Shown here one piece after another: positions 1-7,762 of a DNA stretch of 22,957 bases. Each line of letters begins with the position of its first letter. The first letter of the stretch is position 1. A program made the position numbers and the translations under genes. Under the pieces are notes generated by a model that did not search any database, had not been told where the DNA came from, and saw only the letters and a program-made list of their open reading frames with translations. The stretch lies in NCBI GenBank assembly GCA_910579545.1, contig CAJTVI010000041.1:1-22957 (forward strand), written 5' to 3'. Source of the DNA: an uncultured Oscillospiraceae bacterium (GTDB lineage: Bacteria; Bacillota; Clostridia; Oscillospirales; Ruminococcaceae).

Positions 1-2
1 GG

Positions 3-71
3 AAGATGTCTCTATTGCCGGCTGACTTCTTTCTCCCAGAGTCTGTAAACCAATTTGCGAAAAATTCTTGA
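3..71 (+). CDS. possible C-terminal fragment of an unrecognised protein (partial)
   Basis: A reading frame open from the left window edge ends at a TGA at 69-71, giving a tail that ends ESVNQFAKNS. It could be the last residues of a gene lying mostly outside the window. I do not recognise the family. The other forward frames close earlier or show nothing better, but a stretch this short can be open by chance. The 80 bases that follow, up to the terminator, show no further gene. They contain TTGACA at 68-73 without a matching -10. Confidence 0.2.
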   Translation, partial: KMSLLPADFFLPESVNQFAKNS

Positions 72-148
72 CACTACCCCATGAAAATGGCGCAGCAGTA
101 TCCGCACCGTGCGACGTCCAGGTTTTACGGTTATGATAAAATAAAGAT

Positions 149-181
149 AAAAAGCCTCCCCGGCGCACCGGGGAGGCTTTT
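149..181 (-). terminator. intrinsic terminator of the MATE gene
   Basis: A perfect stem pairs GCCTCCCCGG (154-163) with CCGGGGAGGC (168-177) around a CGCA loop. Runs of A and T extend the stem on both sides. Read on the minus strand it is followed by TTTTTATCTTTATTTTATC, so it fits as the end of the MATE transcript, whose stop codon is at 218. It could also stop plus-strand transcripts entering from the left. Confidence 0.85.
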
Positions 182-217
182 GTATGGTGCGGCAGGCAAA
201 AACGCCCAGGCGTCACC

Positions 218-1543
218 TTACCGCCCGTCCTGCTTTTTCATCCGGGCAAAGGCCCGGCAGGCAAGCATGAGCAGCAGTGCCACCCAGGAAAAGGCTTCCG
301 CGTATCCAATTACCATGTTGCCAAACCGATGGGCAAACGCGTAGGAGGCCGCGATCCGCACAAGCAGTGCGGCAATGCCGGCCGCGCCGGAAAACAGCAG
401 GTCCCCGATACCCTCCAGATACCCTCTTACGGCCATGGCCAGGCCGTAGACCAGGTAGCAGCTGGCAATGGTGCGGAAAAACGCCTTGCCAATGGCGACC
501 GAATCGCTGGTAAGGCCAAACATGGCGATCAAAAATTCCCCCGCAAGCAGGATAAAGAGGGTAAGGCAGATCGATACGGCCGAGATCATCACAGCGCCCG
601 TTTTTACCGCTTGTTTGGCCCGCGCGGGTTTTTGGGCGCCGATGTTCTGGGCCACAACGGTGGCAATGCCCGAGCCAAAATTGACGATGGGCAGGATAAT
701 GACCGAATCGACCCGGTATGCCGTTGTAATGGCCGCGACCGTCTGCTCCCCAAAGCCGTTCATAAACCGCTGCAGCACAAGGTTGCCCGCCGAGCTGGCG
801 GCAGACTGGACCGCGGGCGGCCCGCCAAAGCGAAAGCCGCTGGGCAGCATGGAAGCGCAGAGCAGGCCTTTTTGGGGACGAAAACGCAGATAGGGGTATT
901 TTTTGACCGCGTAGACCACCACAAATACCGCCATGGCGCACTGCGAAAGCAGGGTGGCCGCCGCCGCGCCCCTTGTTCCAAACCGGAAAACCGCCACCAA
1001 AAGCAGGTCCAGGGCCGCGTTGGCAAGGGAGGAGACGAGCACCGACAAAAAGGGCGCCCGGCTGTCGCCAAGGCCCCGCAGCACGGCGGCGTAGGTATTG
1101 TAAACCGCCAGGCAGGGCACGCCCCAAAAAAGGAGCTCAAGGTAATTTTTTGCCATGCCAAAGATGTTTTGCGGGGTATCCAACACAGCCAGGATCTGGC
1201 GGCAGAACCCAAACCCGGCGGCGGCCACTGCAAAAAACACACCGCCCAGCAGGATCGTAAAGGCGGCCAGGGCCTTTTGGGCCTCCTCTTTTTTGCCCAT
1301 GCCGCACTGCTGCGCGGCCAGAACCGAGAGGCCGGAGGTAAAGCCAATGATCACGTTTACAAACAAATGATAGACCGAGCCGGTGGCCCCAATGGCGGCA
1401 AGCGCCAGTTCCCCCTCCACGTTCCCCACGATAAAGGCGTCCACCCAGTTAAAAACCTGCTGGAGCAGCCCGCTCAGGATCAGGGGGATCGTAAAAAGCA
1501 CCAGCGCTTTTCCAATGCTTCCTTTTGTCAGATCGTTTTTCAT
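218..1543 (-). CDS. MATE family multidrug/cation antiporter
   Basis: The 441-residue product is a polytopic inner-membrane protein of normal MATE length. It starts MKNDLTKGSIGKALVLFTIP, the usual MATE opening in Firmicutes, and reads through about twelve hydrophobic segments arranged as two similar halves. The stretch QQVFNWVDAFIVGN in the first helix pair matches the family pattern LYNIVDxxFVG. MATE proteins export drugs or metabolites in exchange for Na+ or H+; the substrate cannot be told from sequence. The ATG at 1543 follows GGAGA with about ten bases of spacing. The gene lies 21 bp after a small conserved gene on the same strand (1565-1792), so the two are probably cotranscribed and end at the hairpin at 149-181. 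Confidence 0.93.
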   Translation of the reverse strand: MKNDLTKGSIGKALVLFTIPLILSGLLQQVFNWVDAFIVGNVEGELALAAIGATGSVYHLFVNVIIGFTSGLSVLAAQQCGMGKKEEAQKALAAFTILLGGVFFAVAAAGFGFCRQILAVLDTPQNIFGMAKNYLELLFWGVPCLAVYNTYAAVLRGLGDSRAPFLSVLVSSLANAALDLLLVAVFRFGTRGAAAATLLSQCAMAVFVVVYAVKKYPYLRFRPQKGLLCASMLPSGFRFGGPPAVQSAASSAGNLVLQRFMNGFGEQTVAAITTAYRVDSVIILPIVNFGSGIATVVAQNIGAQKPARAKQAVKTGAVMISAVSICLTLFILLAGEFLIAMFGLTSDSVAIGKAFFRTIASCYLVYGLAMAVRGYLEGIGDLLFSGAAGIAALLVRIAASYAFAHRFGNMVIGYAEAFSWVALLLMLACRAFARMKKQDGR

Positions 1544-1564
1544 GCAAAAATATCTCCGCGCGCC

Positions 1565-1792
1565 TCACCACTCCCGCCGCAGCTCTTCCTCGCGCAGGCC
1601 GTAGGCGCGCAAAAACTCCTCAAGGTCGCCCGCGGTGCGGATGAGCATGATCTCGGTAAACCGGCCGCTGACGGCGTCCTTAAACCCGGCCACCTGTTCG
1701 CCGGTGCAGATGCTGGAGCGCAGCACCGGTACCTTTCCGGTTTTGTCAAAGGGCATGGGGGGCGCGGCGGCCTTTTTGCGGCGCAAAAACAT
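1565..1792 (-). CDS. small conserved protein of unknown function (75 aa)
   Basis: A 75-residue protein starts at an ATG (1790-1792) behind a good ribosome binding site, AAAGGAGA, about seven bases upstream. The N terminus is basic (MFLRRKK). The body contains KTGKVPVLRSSICTGEQVAG, then KDAVSGRFTEIMLIRTAGDL, then an acidic and basic tail. I recall similar short proteins in Clostridia with a PVLR-SICTGE-VAGFKD pattern; some are automatically annotated as aspartate dehydrogenase, which seems wrong for a protein this small and without a dinucleotide fold. No signal peptide or membrane segment is seen. It is 21 bp upstream of the MATE gene and divergent from lactate dehydrogenase. It probably starts the two-gene MATE operon. 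Its function is unknown. Confidence 0.75.
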   Translation of the reverse strand: MFLRRKKAAAPPMPFDKTGKVPVLRSSICTGEQVAGFKDAVSGRFTEIMLIRTAGDLEEFLRAYGLREEELRREW

Positions 1793-1888
1793 GGCGTTCC
1801 TCTCCTTTACAGCGGGATATGGCGTTACAAAGCGGGCACAATAAGGCAAAATCACGGCGGCCCGCCCGCCAAAAAAGGGGCAAGGCAA

Positions 1889-2854
1889 ATGCATACAAAT
1901 CCACGCAAGGCAGCCATCATCGGCTGCGGGTCGGTGGGGGCGTCCATCGCCTTCCGGTTTTTGCAGCAGGGCCTGTTTTCGCATCTGGTGCTGCTGGACG
2001 CAAACCAGGACAAGGCCGAAGGGGAGGCCATGGACCTGGGCGACGGCATGCCCTACGGCGCGGCCATGGAGATCCGGGCCGGCGGCTACGACGACCTGGC
2101 CGACTGCGCGCTGGTGGTCATCACAGCCGGCGCAAACCAAAAGCCCGGCGAGACCCGGCTGGACCTGATCGGCAAAAATACGGCCATCATGCAAGAAATC
2201 ATCCGGCAGCTTACCGCGCGGGAGTTTGGCGGCATCCTGCTGATCGTTTCAAATCCGGTGGACGTGCTGACCCATGCGGCCTGGCGGCTGTCCGGCCTGC
2301 CGCGGGAGCGGGTGATCGGCTCGGGCACCGTGCTGGACACCGCTCGGCTCAAGCAGCTTTTGGGGGAGGAACTGCGGGTGGACAGCCGCAACGTCCACGC
2401 CTTTATCATTGGCGAACACGGCGACAGCGAACTGCCGGTCTGGAGCGGGGCCAATGTGTCCGGGCTGGACCTCGACAGCTTCTGCCGCATCCGGCAAAAA
2501 GCCCTGCGCCCGGCCGATATGCGGCGCATCTACCACGAGGTGCAGGGCAGCGCCGACGCCATCATCCGGCGCAAGGGGGCCACCTACTACGGCATTGCCA
2601 TGGCGGTGGGCCGCATTGCCGCCTGCATCGTAAAGGACGAGCACGCGGTGCTGCCGGTCTCGGTGGCGCTGCAGGGGGAGTATGGGCTCGAGGGCCTGGC
2701 CCTGAGCATCCCGGCCATTGTGGGGCGCGGCGGCATCGAAAAGGTATTGGAGATCCCGCTGGCCCCAAACGAACAGGCCGCGCTGCTTGCCTCCGCCCGG
2801 CAGCTGCTGAAGGCGATGGAGGCCTGCCCCTGCAGCGGCCAGGGCCCCTCCTGA
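1889..2854 (+). CDS. ldh: L-lactate dehydrogenase
   Basis: The 321-residue protein has the full L-LDH layout and would reduce pyruvate to L-lactate with NADH in the cytoplasm, regenerating NAD+ in fermentation. The Rossmann nucleotide loop is GCGSVGA (12-18). The mobile loop reads AGANQKPGETR (80-90): Q84 is the pyruvate-specifying residue (Arg in malate dehydrogenases) and R90 is the loop arginine. SNPVDVLT (121-128), the D150/R153 pair in VLDTARLK, and catalytic H177 in IGEHGDSE are all present. The chosen ATG at 1889 follows AAGGGG about eight bases upstream; the frame is open far upstream, but only as a shadow of the opposite-strand genes. It diverges from the 75-aa gene across 96 bp with no clear promoter, and converges with the P-loop gene with only 10 bp between stop codons. 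Confidence 0.95.
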   Translation: MHTNPRKAAIIGCGSVGASIAFRFLQQGLFSHLVLLDANQDKAEGEAMDLGDGMPYGAAMEIRAGGYDDLADCALVVITAGANQKPGETRLDLIGKNTAIMQEIIRQLTAREFGGILLIVSNPVDVLTHAAWRLSGLPRERVIGSGTVLDTARLKQLLGEELRVDSRNVHAFIIGEHGDSELPVWSGANVSGLDLDSFCRIRQKALRPADMRRIYHEVQGSADAIIRRKGATYYGIAMAVGRIAACIVKDEHAVLPVSVALQGEYGLEGLALSIPAIVGRGGIEKVLEIPLAPNEQAALLASARQLLKAMEACPCSGQGPS

Positions 2855-2864
2855 GGGCAGAAAT

Positions 2865-4019
2865 TCAGGCCGCCGGGCCATCCGGGAAAAACCCGGTGGT
2901 GTCCACAAACACATCGCACTGCTCCGGGATGCGGTACCGGGCAAAATACCCCTCCTCCAGCGGGATCCACCGCGTTTGGAAGGTCTCAAAATATTCCTCC
3001 TCCCGGGCTTTCAGCCGGCGGGCCTGCTCCTCGGGGGCACAGTGCAAAAGCACCCGCAGCGCATAGGGTGCGCCCAGCGCGGGGTGCTGCGAATAGCTGC
3101 CCTCCAGCAGGGTAAGCGGCGCGGGGGCAAGCCGCTGCGGGGGCAGCAGCCGGCCCTGCTGGCAGCTGTAGGCCCGGTAATCAATGGGCTGGCCGGCCAG
3201 CGCCGGCCGGATCGCTTCCCGCATCAGGCGCTCAAAATCCATATTGCCGCCGGGCTGGGTCTCCCAGCCCGGCGCGCGCTGTGCAGGGGGCAGGTAAAAA
3301 TCGTCGGTGTGCAGAACCCGGCAGCCAAACAGCCGCTGCAAAAGCGCGGCAAGGCTGCTTTTGCCGCTGCCGCACCGCCCATCGATCGAAACAAGGGCCG
3401 GCGTTCCCGCCCGGCACAGCCGGTAAACCGCCAGCAGTACCGCAAAGTACCGGGCATATCCAGCCAGCAGCACTCGGTAGTGGGGCCGGTAGGCCGCGCG
3501 GTAAAGCGGGCTGTGGCGCACCGCCGGCATGCCGCGGGTGCGGTAGCTGGTAAGCCAGCCGGCCATGTGGGGGATATGCAGCGTTTCCAGTACCTCCAGC
3601 CGGCGGCCAAGGCCCTCCGGCGTGCCGGTATGCTCCGCGCTGCGGCAAAAAAGCCAAGCCAGGCACTCGGGGGCGTCGGGCAAAACCGGGCCGGCCAGAT
3701 GCAGCCGGCACAGCCCCCCGCCGATCGGCTCGGCCCAGCAGCCGCCCGCGCCGGCAGGCCCTATGGGCCCGGCAGGGCTGCTGCCCTTGCCGCTTTCGGC
3801 GGCAGGCCCCTCGGGGCGGGCCCCACAGCCGCCGGCATCATCCTCGCCGGCAAGCGCCTGCCATTCGGCGCGGATCGCCGCCGCGGCTTCCGCTTCGTCC
3901 GTTACCAGATGTTCGGGGCCGTACTCGCTCTGGTAGGCAAGCTTGGCGTAGTCCTGCGGCTGCATCTGGGGGTACCGGGCGGCATGCGCCCTGACGATGG
4001 GCAAAAAATCCTCCTGCAT
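2865..4019 (-). CDS. two-domain protein with C-terminal uridine kinase-like P-loop NTPase
   Basis: The protein has 384 residues. Residues 205-384 look like a uridine kinase/phosphoribulokinase-type P-loop kinase: Walker A GRCGSGKSS (214-222), an acidic substrate motif DDFYLP (239-244), LLEGSYSQHP (304-313) at the Walker B position, and an arginine-rich lid near 335-351 (RRLKAREEEYFETFQTRW). It should phosphorylate a small substrate, but which one is not evident. Residues 1-56 and about 95-200 form a separate conserved-looking helical region that I cannot name. Residues 57-94 are a low-complexity Gly/Pro/Ala insert. The ATG is well supported by AAAGGAGGG seven bases upstream. It lies 107 bp downstream of the NYN gene on the same strand, possibly in one transcript, and its 3' end nearly abuts ldh. 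It is not a canonical Udk, which is about 210 residues and lacks the N-terminal half. Confidence 0.8.
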   Translation of the reverse strand: MQEDFLPIVRAHAARYPQMQPQDYAKLAYQSEYGPEHLVTDEAEAAAAIRAEWQALAGEDDAGGCGARPEGPAAESGKGSSPAGPIGPAGAGGCWAEPIGGGLCRLHLAGPVLPDAPECLAWLFCRSAEHTGTPEGLGRRLEVLETLHIPHMAGWLTSYRTRGMPAVRHSPLYRAAYRPHYRVLLAGYARYFAVLLAVYRLCRAGTPALVSIDGRCGSGKSSLAALLQRLFGCRVLHTDDFYLPPAQRAPGWETQPGGNMDFERLMREAIRPALAGQPIDYRAYSCQQGRLLPPQRLAPAPLTLLEGSYSQHPALGAPYALRVLLHCAPEEQARRLKAREEEYFETFQTRWIPLEEGYFARYRIPEQCDVFVDTTGFFPDGPAA

Positions 4020-4126
4020 CCGGTTTCCCTCCTTTGCGGCAGTTTTCCCGCTTCACCGCCGGTTTGGCCGGCCGGGCTGCCCTTGCCGGCGGGCCGGTTT
4101 CTCACAAAAGCGCCCACAAAAGCGGC

Positions 4127-5014
4127 TCAGCCGGCGGTGTTGTTGCGCACCACCAAGTTTTTGCCGCCGCCCGGCAGCCGCTCGTATTTGGTGTCAAAGG
4201 CCTTGGTGGAGTCGATCAGCTTGTGCAGCTTGGAAAACCCATAGTTGCGGGAATCAAAATCGGCATAGATGCGGCTGAGCATCACCCCGATCTGGGAAAG
4301 GGGCATGTAGCCGTCCTCGTCCGAGTCATGCTCGATCAGGTCCCGGATCTTCTCCACGATCTCGTCCAGCGGCACAAAGGCGGCGTCCTGTGCGCCCTCG
4401 TGCGGCTCGGCCGGCGCGGGCTCGGGCAGGGGGGCGGGCGGCTCGGCCGCGGCCTTTGCCTTGGCGGCCTGCTTTGCGCGGGCCGGCTTTTCCTTGTCGG
4501 CCGGTTTTTCCTTTTTGGCGGCGGGCTGGGCCTTTGCGGGCTTTTCGGGCTTTTTGGCCGAGGCCTCCTTTTTAAGGCCCTGCAATACGTCCAGATATTT
4601 AAAGGTGTCGCAGGCGGATTTAAAGGCGGTGGGGGTCTTGCTCTCGCCCATGCCAATCACGAACATCCGGCTCTCCCGCAGGCGGGCGGCCAGCCGGGTA
4701 AAGTCGGAATCCGAGCTTACCAAACAAAAGCCGTCCACATTTTTTGCGTACAAAATATCCATCGCGTCGATGATCATGGCCGAGTCGGACGCGTTTTTGC
4801 CCTGGGTATAGCTGAACTGCTGGATGGGGGTGAGGTTGTGCTCCAGCAGCACCTTTTTCCAGCTGCCCATCTCCAGGCTGGTCCAGTCGCCGTAAATGCG
4901 CTTGTAGGCGGGGGTGCCGTACATGCTCACCTCGTCGATGATGGTCTTGATGTATTTGGGCGAGACGTTTTCGGCGTCGATCAAAAGGGCGATGACCTTA
5001 TTTTCGTTGTCCAT
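4127..5014 (-). CDS. NYN (PIN-like) domain protein with C-terminal LOTUS/OST-HTH domain
   Basis: The 295-residue protein has an N-terminal NYN domain (about 5-145): ALLIDAEN with D13, NASDSAMIIDAMDI with acidic residues near 77-86, and VSSDSDF with D102 and D104. These are the acidic positions of LabA/Limkain-type PIN-like nucleases. Residues 146-212 are a Lys/Ala/Pro-rich linker. Residues 213-290 resemble a LOTUS (OST-HTH) fold, which binds RNA in known proteins. A cytoplasmic RNA-processing or RNA-binding role is likely but unproven. The ATG at 5014 lies behind a GGGAAAGGAATT-type binding site, and a promoter is visible at 5086-5114. The downstream P-loop gene may be cotranscribed. NYN-LOTUS proteins are common in bacteria and functionally poorly described. 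Confidence 0.88.
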   Translation of the reverse strand: MDNENKVIALLIDAENVSPKYIKTIIDEVSMYGTPAYKRIYGDWTSLEMGSWKKVLLEHNLTPIQQFSYTQGKNASDSAMIIDAMDILYAKNVDGFCLVSSDSDFTRLAARLRESRMFVIGMGESKTPTAFKSACDTFKYLDVLQGLKKEASAKKPEKPAKAQPAAKKEKPADKEKPARAKQAAKAKAAAEPPAPLPEPAPAEPHEGAQDAAFVPLDEIVEKIRDLIEHDSDEDGYMPLSQIGVMLSRIYADFDSRNYGFSKLHKLIDSTKAFDTKYERLPGGGKNLVVRNNTAG

Positions 5015-5085
5015 ATAATTCCTTTCCCTCGCGGCCTGCGGTTTTTATGGGGGCGTTTTTCTACCTGCCGCAAAGATACCCTTTT

Positions 5086-5114
5086 ATTATACACGGTTTG
5101 GCCGCGCTTGTACA
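5086..5114 (-). promoter_or_regulatory. sigma-A-type promoter for the NYN-LOTUS gene
   Basis: On the minus strand a perfect -10 TATAAT (5091-5086) lies 17 bp from TGTACA (5114-5109), a four-of-six match to the -35. An alternative -35, TTGTAC, lies one base further. Transcription would start near 5079, leaving a leader of about 65 nt before the ATG at 5014. Confidence 0.6.
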
Positions 5115-5129
5115 ACCCGGCGGCTTTTT

Positions 5130-5258
5130 AGGAGTGTCCGCTGCAAGGTTTTTTTGCCGGCCCCAGGCCGGGGGCGGGGGAGAGTCTCGAAAGGCTTTCG
5201 GGGCAGGGGTCCTGTTGCCTTGAGAGACTGCTCCCACGCACCCAGCCGGGACACTCCC
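5130..5258. repeat. 129-bp palindromic, MITE-like or structured-RNA element
   Basis: Outer arms GGAGTGTCC (5131-5139) and GGACACTCC (5249-5257) are exact inverted repeats. Each is separated by one base from a 7-bp direct repeat, GCTTTTT, at 5123-5129 and 5259-5265. Inside are a CCGGCC-CCA-GGCCGG hairpin and a longer arm pairing GGGAGAGTCTC with GAGACTGCTCCC (one bulge), capped by two small hairpins. There is no coding capacity. The layout suits a miniature inverted-repeat element with a target duplication, or a multi-helix RNA. The rest of the 326-bp gene-free stretch 5015-5340 holds the NYN promoter and the clp ribosome binding site; I see no convincing clp promoter. Confidence 0.5.
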
Positions 5259-5340
5259 GCTTTTTTGCCCCAGGGCGCATAAGTCCCTTTGCGTCCGGCC
5301 CATACTGCAAAGAGTGCTTTTGTGCGAAAGGGGATGCGGG

Positions 5341-7632
5341 ATGAACCGATACCAGGGTTTTTCGCGCCGGGCGGGGCGGGTGCTGCGCCAGGCGCTGCGT
5401 CTTGCCGGGCGGCATGGGCAGCCGCAGGCGGATACAAGGCATCTGCTGCTGGCCATTTTGCAGCAGGAGAGCGAGCCGGCCGCCCTGTTTTTAAACGCGC
5501 GGCAGATCACGGCCGGCGCGGTGGAGGCAAAGCTGAAGGCCGAGGGCGGCACACAGCAGAGCTTTGCGGCGCAGGCCTTTGCGCCCGAGGCAAGCCGCGC
5601 CATGGAGTACGCGCTGCTGGGCGCGCGCACGGCGCGCCAGACCGAGGCGCGCAGCGAGCATCTGCTCTGCGCCATTTTGGAGGACGCGGGCTGTACCGCC
5701 AGCGGCTGGCTGCAGGAGCTGGGGCTGGAGGTGGCCGAGGCCGCGCGGGAGTGCCGGCAGCTTTCCGGCCAGCTGGTGCTGCCCCTGCCGCCCCGCGCCG
5801 CCGCGCCCGGCCGCGGTGCCCGCCCCAGCGACAAGTACGGCCGCGACCTGACCCGCCTTGCCCAGGAGGGCCGGCTGGACCCGGTGCTCTGCCGCGAAAA
5901 GGAACTGGCCCGCATGACCGAGATCCTCTGCCGCCGCCAAAAAAACAACCCCTGCCTGATCGGCGAGCCGGGGGTGGGCAAAACCGCCCTGGCCGAGGCC
6001 CTGGCCGACCGGATCGCCAAGGGGGCCGTGCCGGCCGCTTTGCGCGGCAAGCGGCTGCTGAGCCTGGACATGGCCGGCATGGTGGCGGGCACCAAGTACC
6101 GGGGCGATTTTGAGGAGCGGTTCAAGGGCCTTTTGGAGGAGCTTTGCCGGGACCATGCCACCATCCTGTTTATCGACGAGATCCATATCATCGTGGGCGC
6201 GGGCGCGGCCGAGGGGGCCATCGACGCGGCCAGCATCCTCAAGCCCCTGCTGGCAAGGGGGGAGCTGCAGCTGATCGGGGCCACCACCCAGGAGGAGTAC
6301 CGCCGCTGCATCCAAAAGGACGCCGCGTTGGAACGGCGGTTTGGCCGGGTGCTGGTGGAGGAGCCCAGCCCCGGGCAGGCAAAAGAGATCATCCGGGGGC
6401 TGGCCCCCCGGTACGCGGCCTTCCACGGGGTGCTGCTGCCTGAGCCGGCCATTGCCGCGGCGGTGGAATTGTCGGTGCGGTACCTGCCCGGCCGCTTTTT
6501 GCCGGATAAGGCCATCGACCTGCTGGACGAGGCCGCCGCCTCGGTGCGCATCCGGTGCGAGCAAAAGGCGGCCGGCGTGCACCGGGTGGTGACCCCGGAC
6601 GACGTGGCCGAGGTGATCTCCCGGGCAAGCGGGGTGCCGGCCAGCAAAATCAGCGAGGAGCAGCGGCTCAGGCTGGCCCGGCTGGAGGAGCGGCTGAGCC
6701 AGCGGGTGGTGGGCCAGGGCCAGGCGGTGGCGGCGGTGGCGGGCGCGGTGCGCCGCAGCCGCACCGGCCTGCGGGACGCCGGCCGCCCCATGGGGGCCAT
6801 GCTGTTTTTGGGGCCCTCCGGGGTGGGCAAGACCCATCTGGCCCGCGCGTTGGCCGAGCACTGGTTTGGCAGCCCCAGGGCGCTTTTGCGGTTTGACATG
6901 AGCGAATATATGGAGGCCCACACGGTGGCAAAGCTGATCGGCGCGCCCCCGGGCTATGTGGGGCACGACGACGGCGGCCAGCTTACCGAGGCGGTGCGCC
7001 GCCGCCCTTACAGCGTGGTACTGTTTGACGAGGTGGAAAAGGCCCATGGCGAACTGCAAAACATCCTTTTGCAGATCTTGGAGGACGGCCAGCTGACCGA
7101 CTCGGCCGGGCGCAAGGCGGATTTTTGCAACACGATCATCCTGCTTACCTCCAACCTCGGGGCCCGGTACCTGGCCGGCCAGAGCGGGGCGCTGGGCTTT
7201 GGCGCGGGGCACGCCGCCGCGTTTGAAAAGCAAAAAGAACAGGCCCTGGCCGAGGCCAAGGCCTATTTCAGGCCCGAACTGCTGGGCCGGATGGACGAGG
7301 TGGTGGTCTTTCGCCCCCTGAACGAGGCCGACCTTGCCCGCATTGCCGAAAACCTGCTGCGCGAACTGGAAGCAAGGGCCGAGCACTGCGGCTACCATTT
7401 GCGCCACGCCCCCGAACTGCCCGCCGCCCTGGCCGCCCAGGCCACCCAGGCCAAATCGCCCTACGGCGCGCGGGAGCTGCGCCGCAGGGTGAGCCGCGCG
7501 GTGGAACAGGCCCTGGCCGACAGCATCGCCTCGGGCGAGGCAAAGCCGGGCGGCAGCTTTACCGCCGCGGTGGAGCAGGGCCAGGTGGTGCTGCGTGCCA
7601 GCCAGACGGCGGGCTGGCACGCCTTTGCCTGA
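5341..7632 (+). CDS. Clp protease ATP-binding subunit, ClpA/ClpC type
   Basis: The 763-residue protein is an HSP100 AAA+ unfoldase. Residues 1-145 are two Clp-N repeats. AAA1 has Walker A GEPGVGKT (208-215), Walker B ILFIDEIH (275-282) and an arginine-finger region ALERRFGRV (329-337). AAA2 has Walker A GPSGVGKT (491-498), Walker B VVLFDEVEK (559-567) and sensor-2 GAREL (709-713). ALGFG (617-621) sits where the ClpP-docking [LIV]GF loop lies, so it probably feeds ClpP. The roughly 50-residue UVR/M domain typical of ClpC is missing: LLDEAAASVR at 394-403 leads almost directly into PDDVAEVISRASGVP. This gives a ClpA-like length and layout. The ATG at 5341 is preferred because AAAGGGG lies seven bases upstream; an in-frame GTG at 5314 lacks a binding site. 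No CtsR or CIRCE operator was recognised, and no clpP is in the window. Confidence 0.93.
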   Translation: MNRYQGFSRRAGRVLRQALRLAGRHGQPQADTRHLLLAILQQESEPAALFLNARQITAGAVEAKLKAEGGTQQSFAAQAFAPEASRAMEYALLGARTARQTEARSEHLLCAILEDAGCTASGWLQELGLEVAEAARECRQLSGQLVLPLPPRAAAPGRGARPSDKYGRDLTRLAQEGRLDPVLCREKELARMTEILCRRQKNNPCLIGEPGVGKTALAEALADRIAKGAVPAALRGKRLLSLDMAGMVAGTKYRGDFEERFKGLLEELCRDHATILFIDEIHIIVGAGAAEGAIDAASILKPLLARGELQLIGATTQEEYRRCIQKDAALERRFGRVLVEEPSPGQAKEIIRGLAPRYAAFHGVLLPEPAIAAAVELSVRYLPGRFLPDKAIDLLDEAAASVRIRCEQKAAGVHRVVTPDDVAEVISRASGVPASKISEEQRLRLARLEERLSQRVVGQGQAVAAVAGAVRRSRTGLRDAGRPMGAMLFLGPSGVGKTHLARALAEHWFGSPRALLRFDMSEYMEAHTVAKLIGAPPGYVGHDDGGQLTEAVRRRPYSVVLFDEVEKAHGELQNILLQILEDGQLTDSAGRKADFCNTIILLTSNLGARYLAGQSGALGFGAGHAAAFEKQKEQALAEAKAYFRPELLGRMDEVVVFRPLNEADLARIAENLLRELEARAEHCGYHLRHAPELPAALAAQATQAKSPYGARELRRRVSRAVEQALADSIASGEAKPGGSFTAAVEQGQVVLRASQTAGWHAFA

Positions 7633-7661
7633 GTGGGGCAGGGGGGCACAAAGGCGTTAAC

Positions 7662-7762
7662 CCCCATCGGCTGCCGCAAACCCCGCGCCGCCGTTTTTGC
7701 CCGCATCAGGCGGGGACGCAAAAGGGTCAGTCCCCATCGGCTGCCGCAAACCCCGCGCCGCC
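7662..7762. repeat. two imperfect tandem copies of a ~70-bp sequence
   Basis: A 31-bp sequence beginning CCCCATCGGCTGCCGCAAAC occurs identically at 7662-7692 and 7732-7762, exactly 70 bp apart. Before each copy there is similar but diverged sequence (GGCACAAAGGCGTTAAC versus GGACGCAAAAGGGTCAGT), so the whole period seems to be duplicated. It lies just after the clp stop codon, carries no gene, and begins a 577-bp gene-free stretch (7633-8209). Confidence 0.75.

Noticed and set aside
329..1888. Very long open frame on the plus strand in front of, and in frame with, lactate dehydrogenase
   Set aside because: It overlaps the MATE and 75-aa genes on the other strand, its translation is Gly/Arg/His-rich shadow sequence, and LDH starts normally at 1889 with its own ribosome binding site.
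5314..5340. GTG start extending the Clp protein by nine residues
   Set aside because: No ribosome binding site precedes it, while AAAGGGG is well placed for the ATG at 5341.
5491..7620. 709-codon open frame on the minus strand, antisense to the Clp gene
   Set aside because: The opposite strand encodes a complete AAA+ protein with all motifs; the antisense translation is Gln/Gly/His-rich with no family resemblance, a usual by-product of GC-rich coding.
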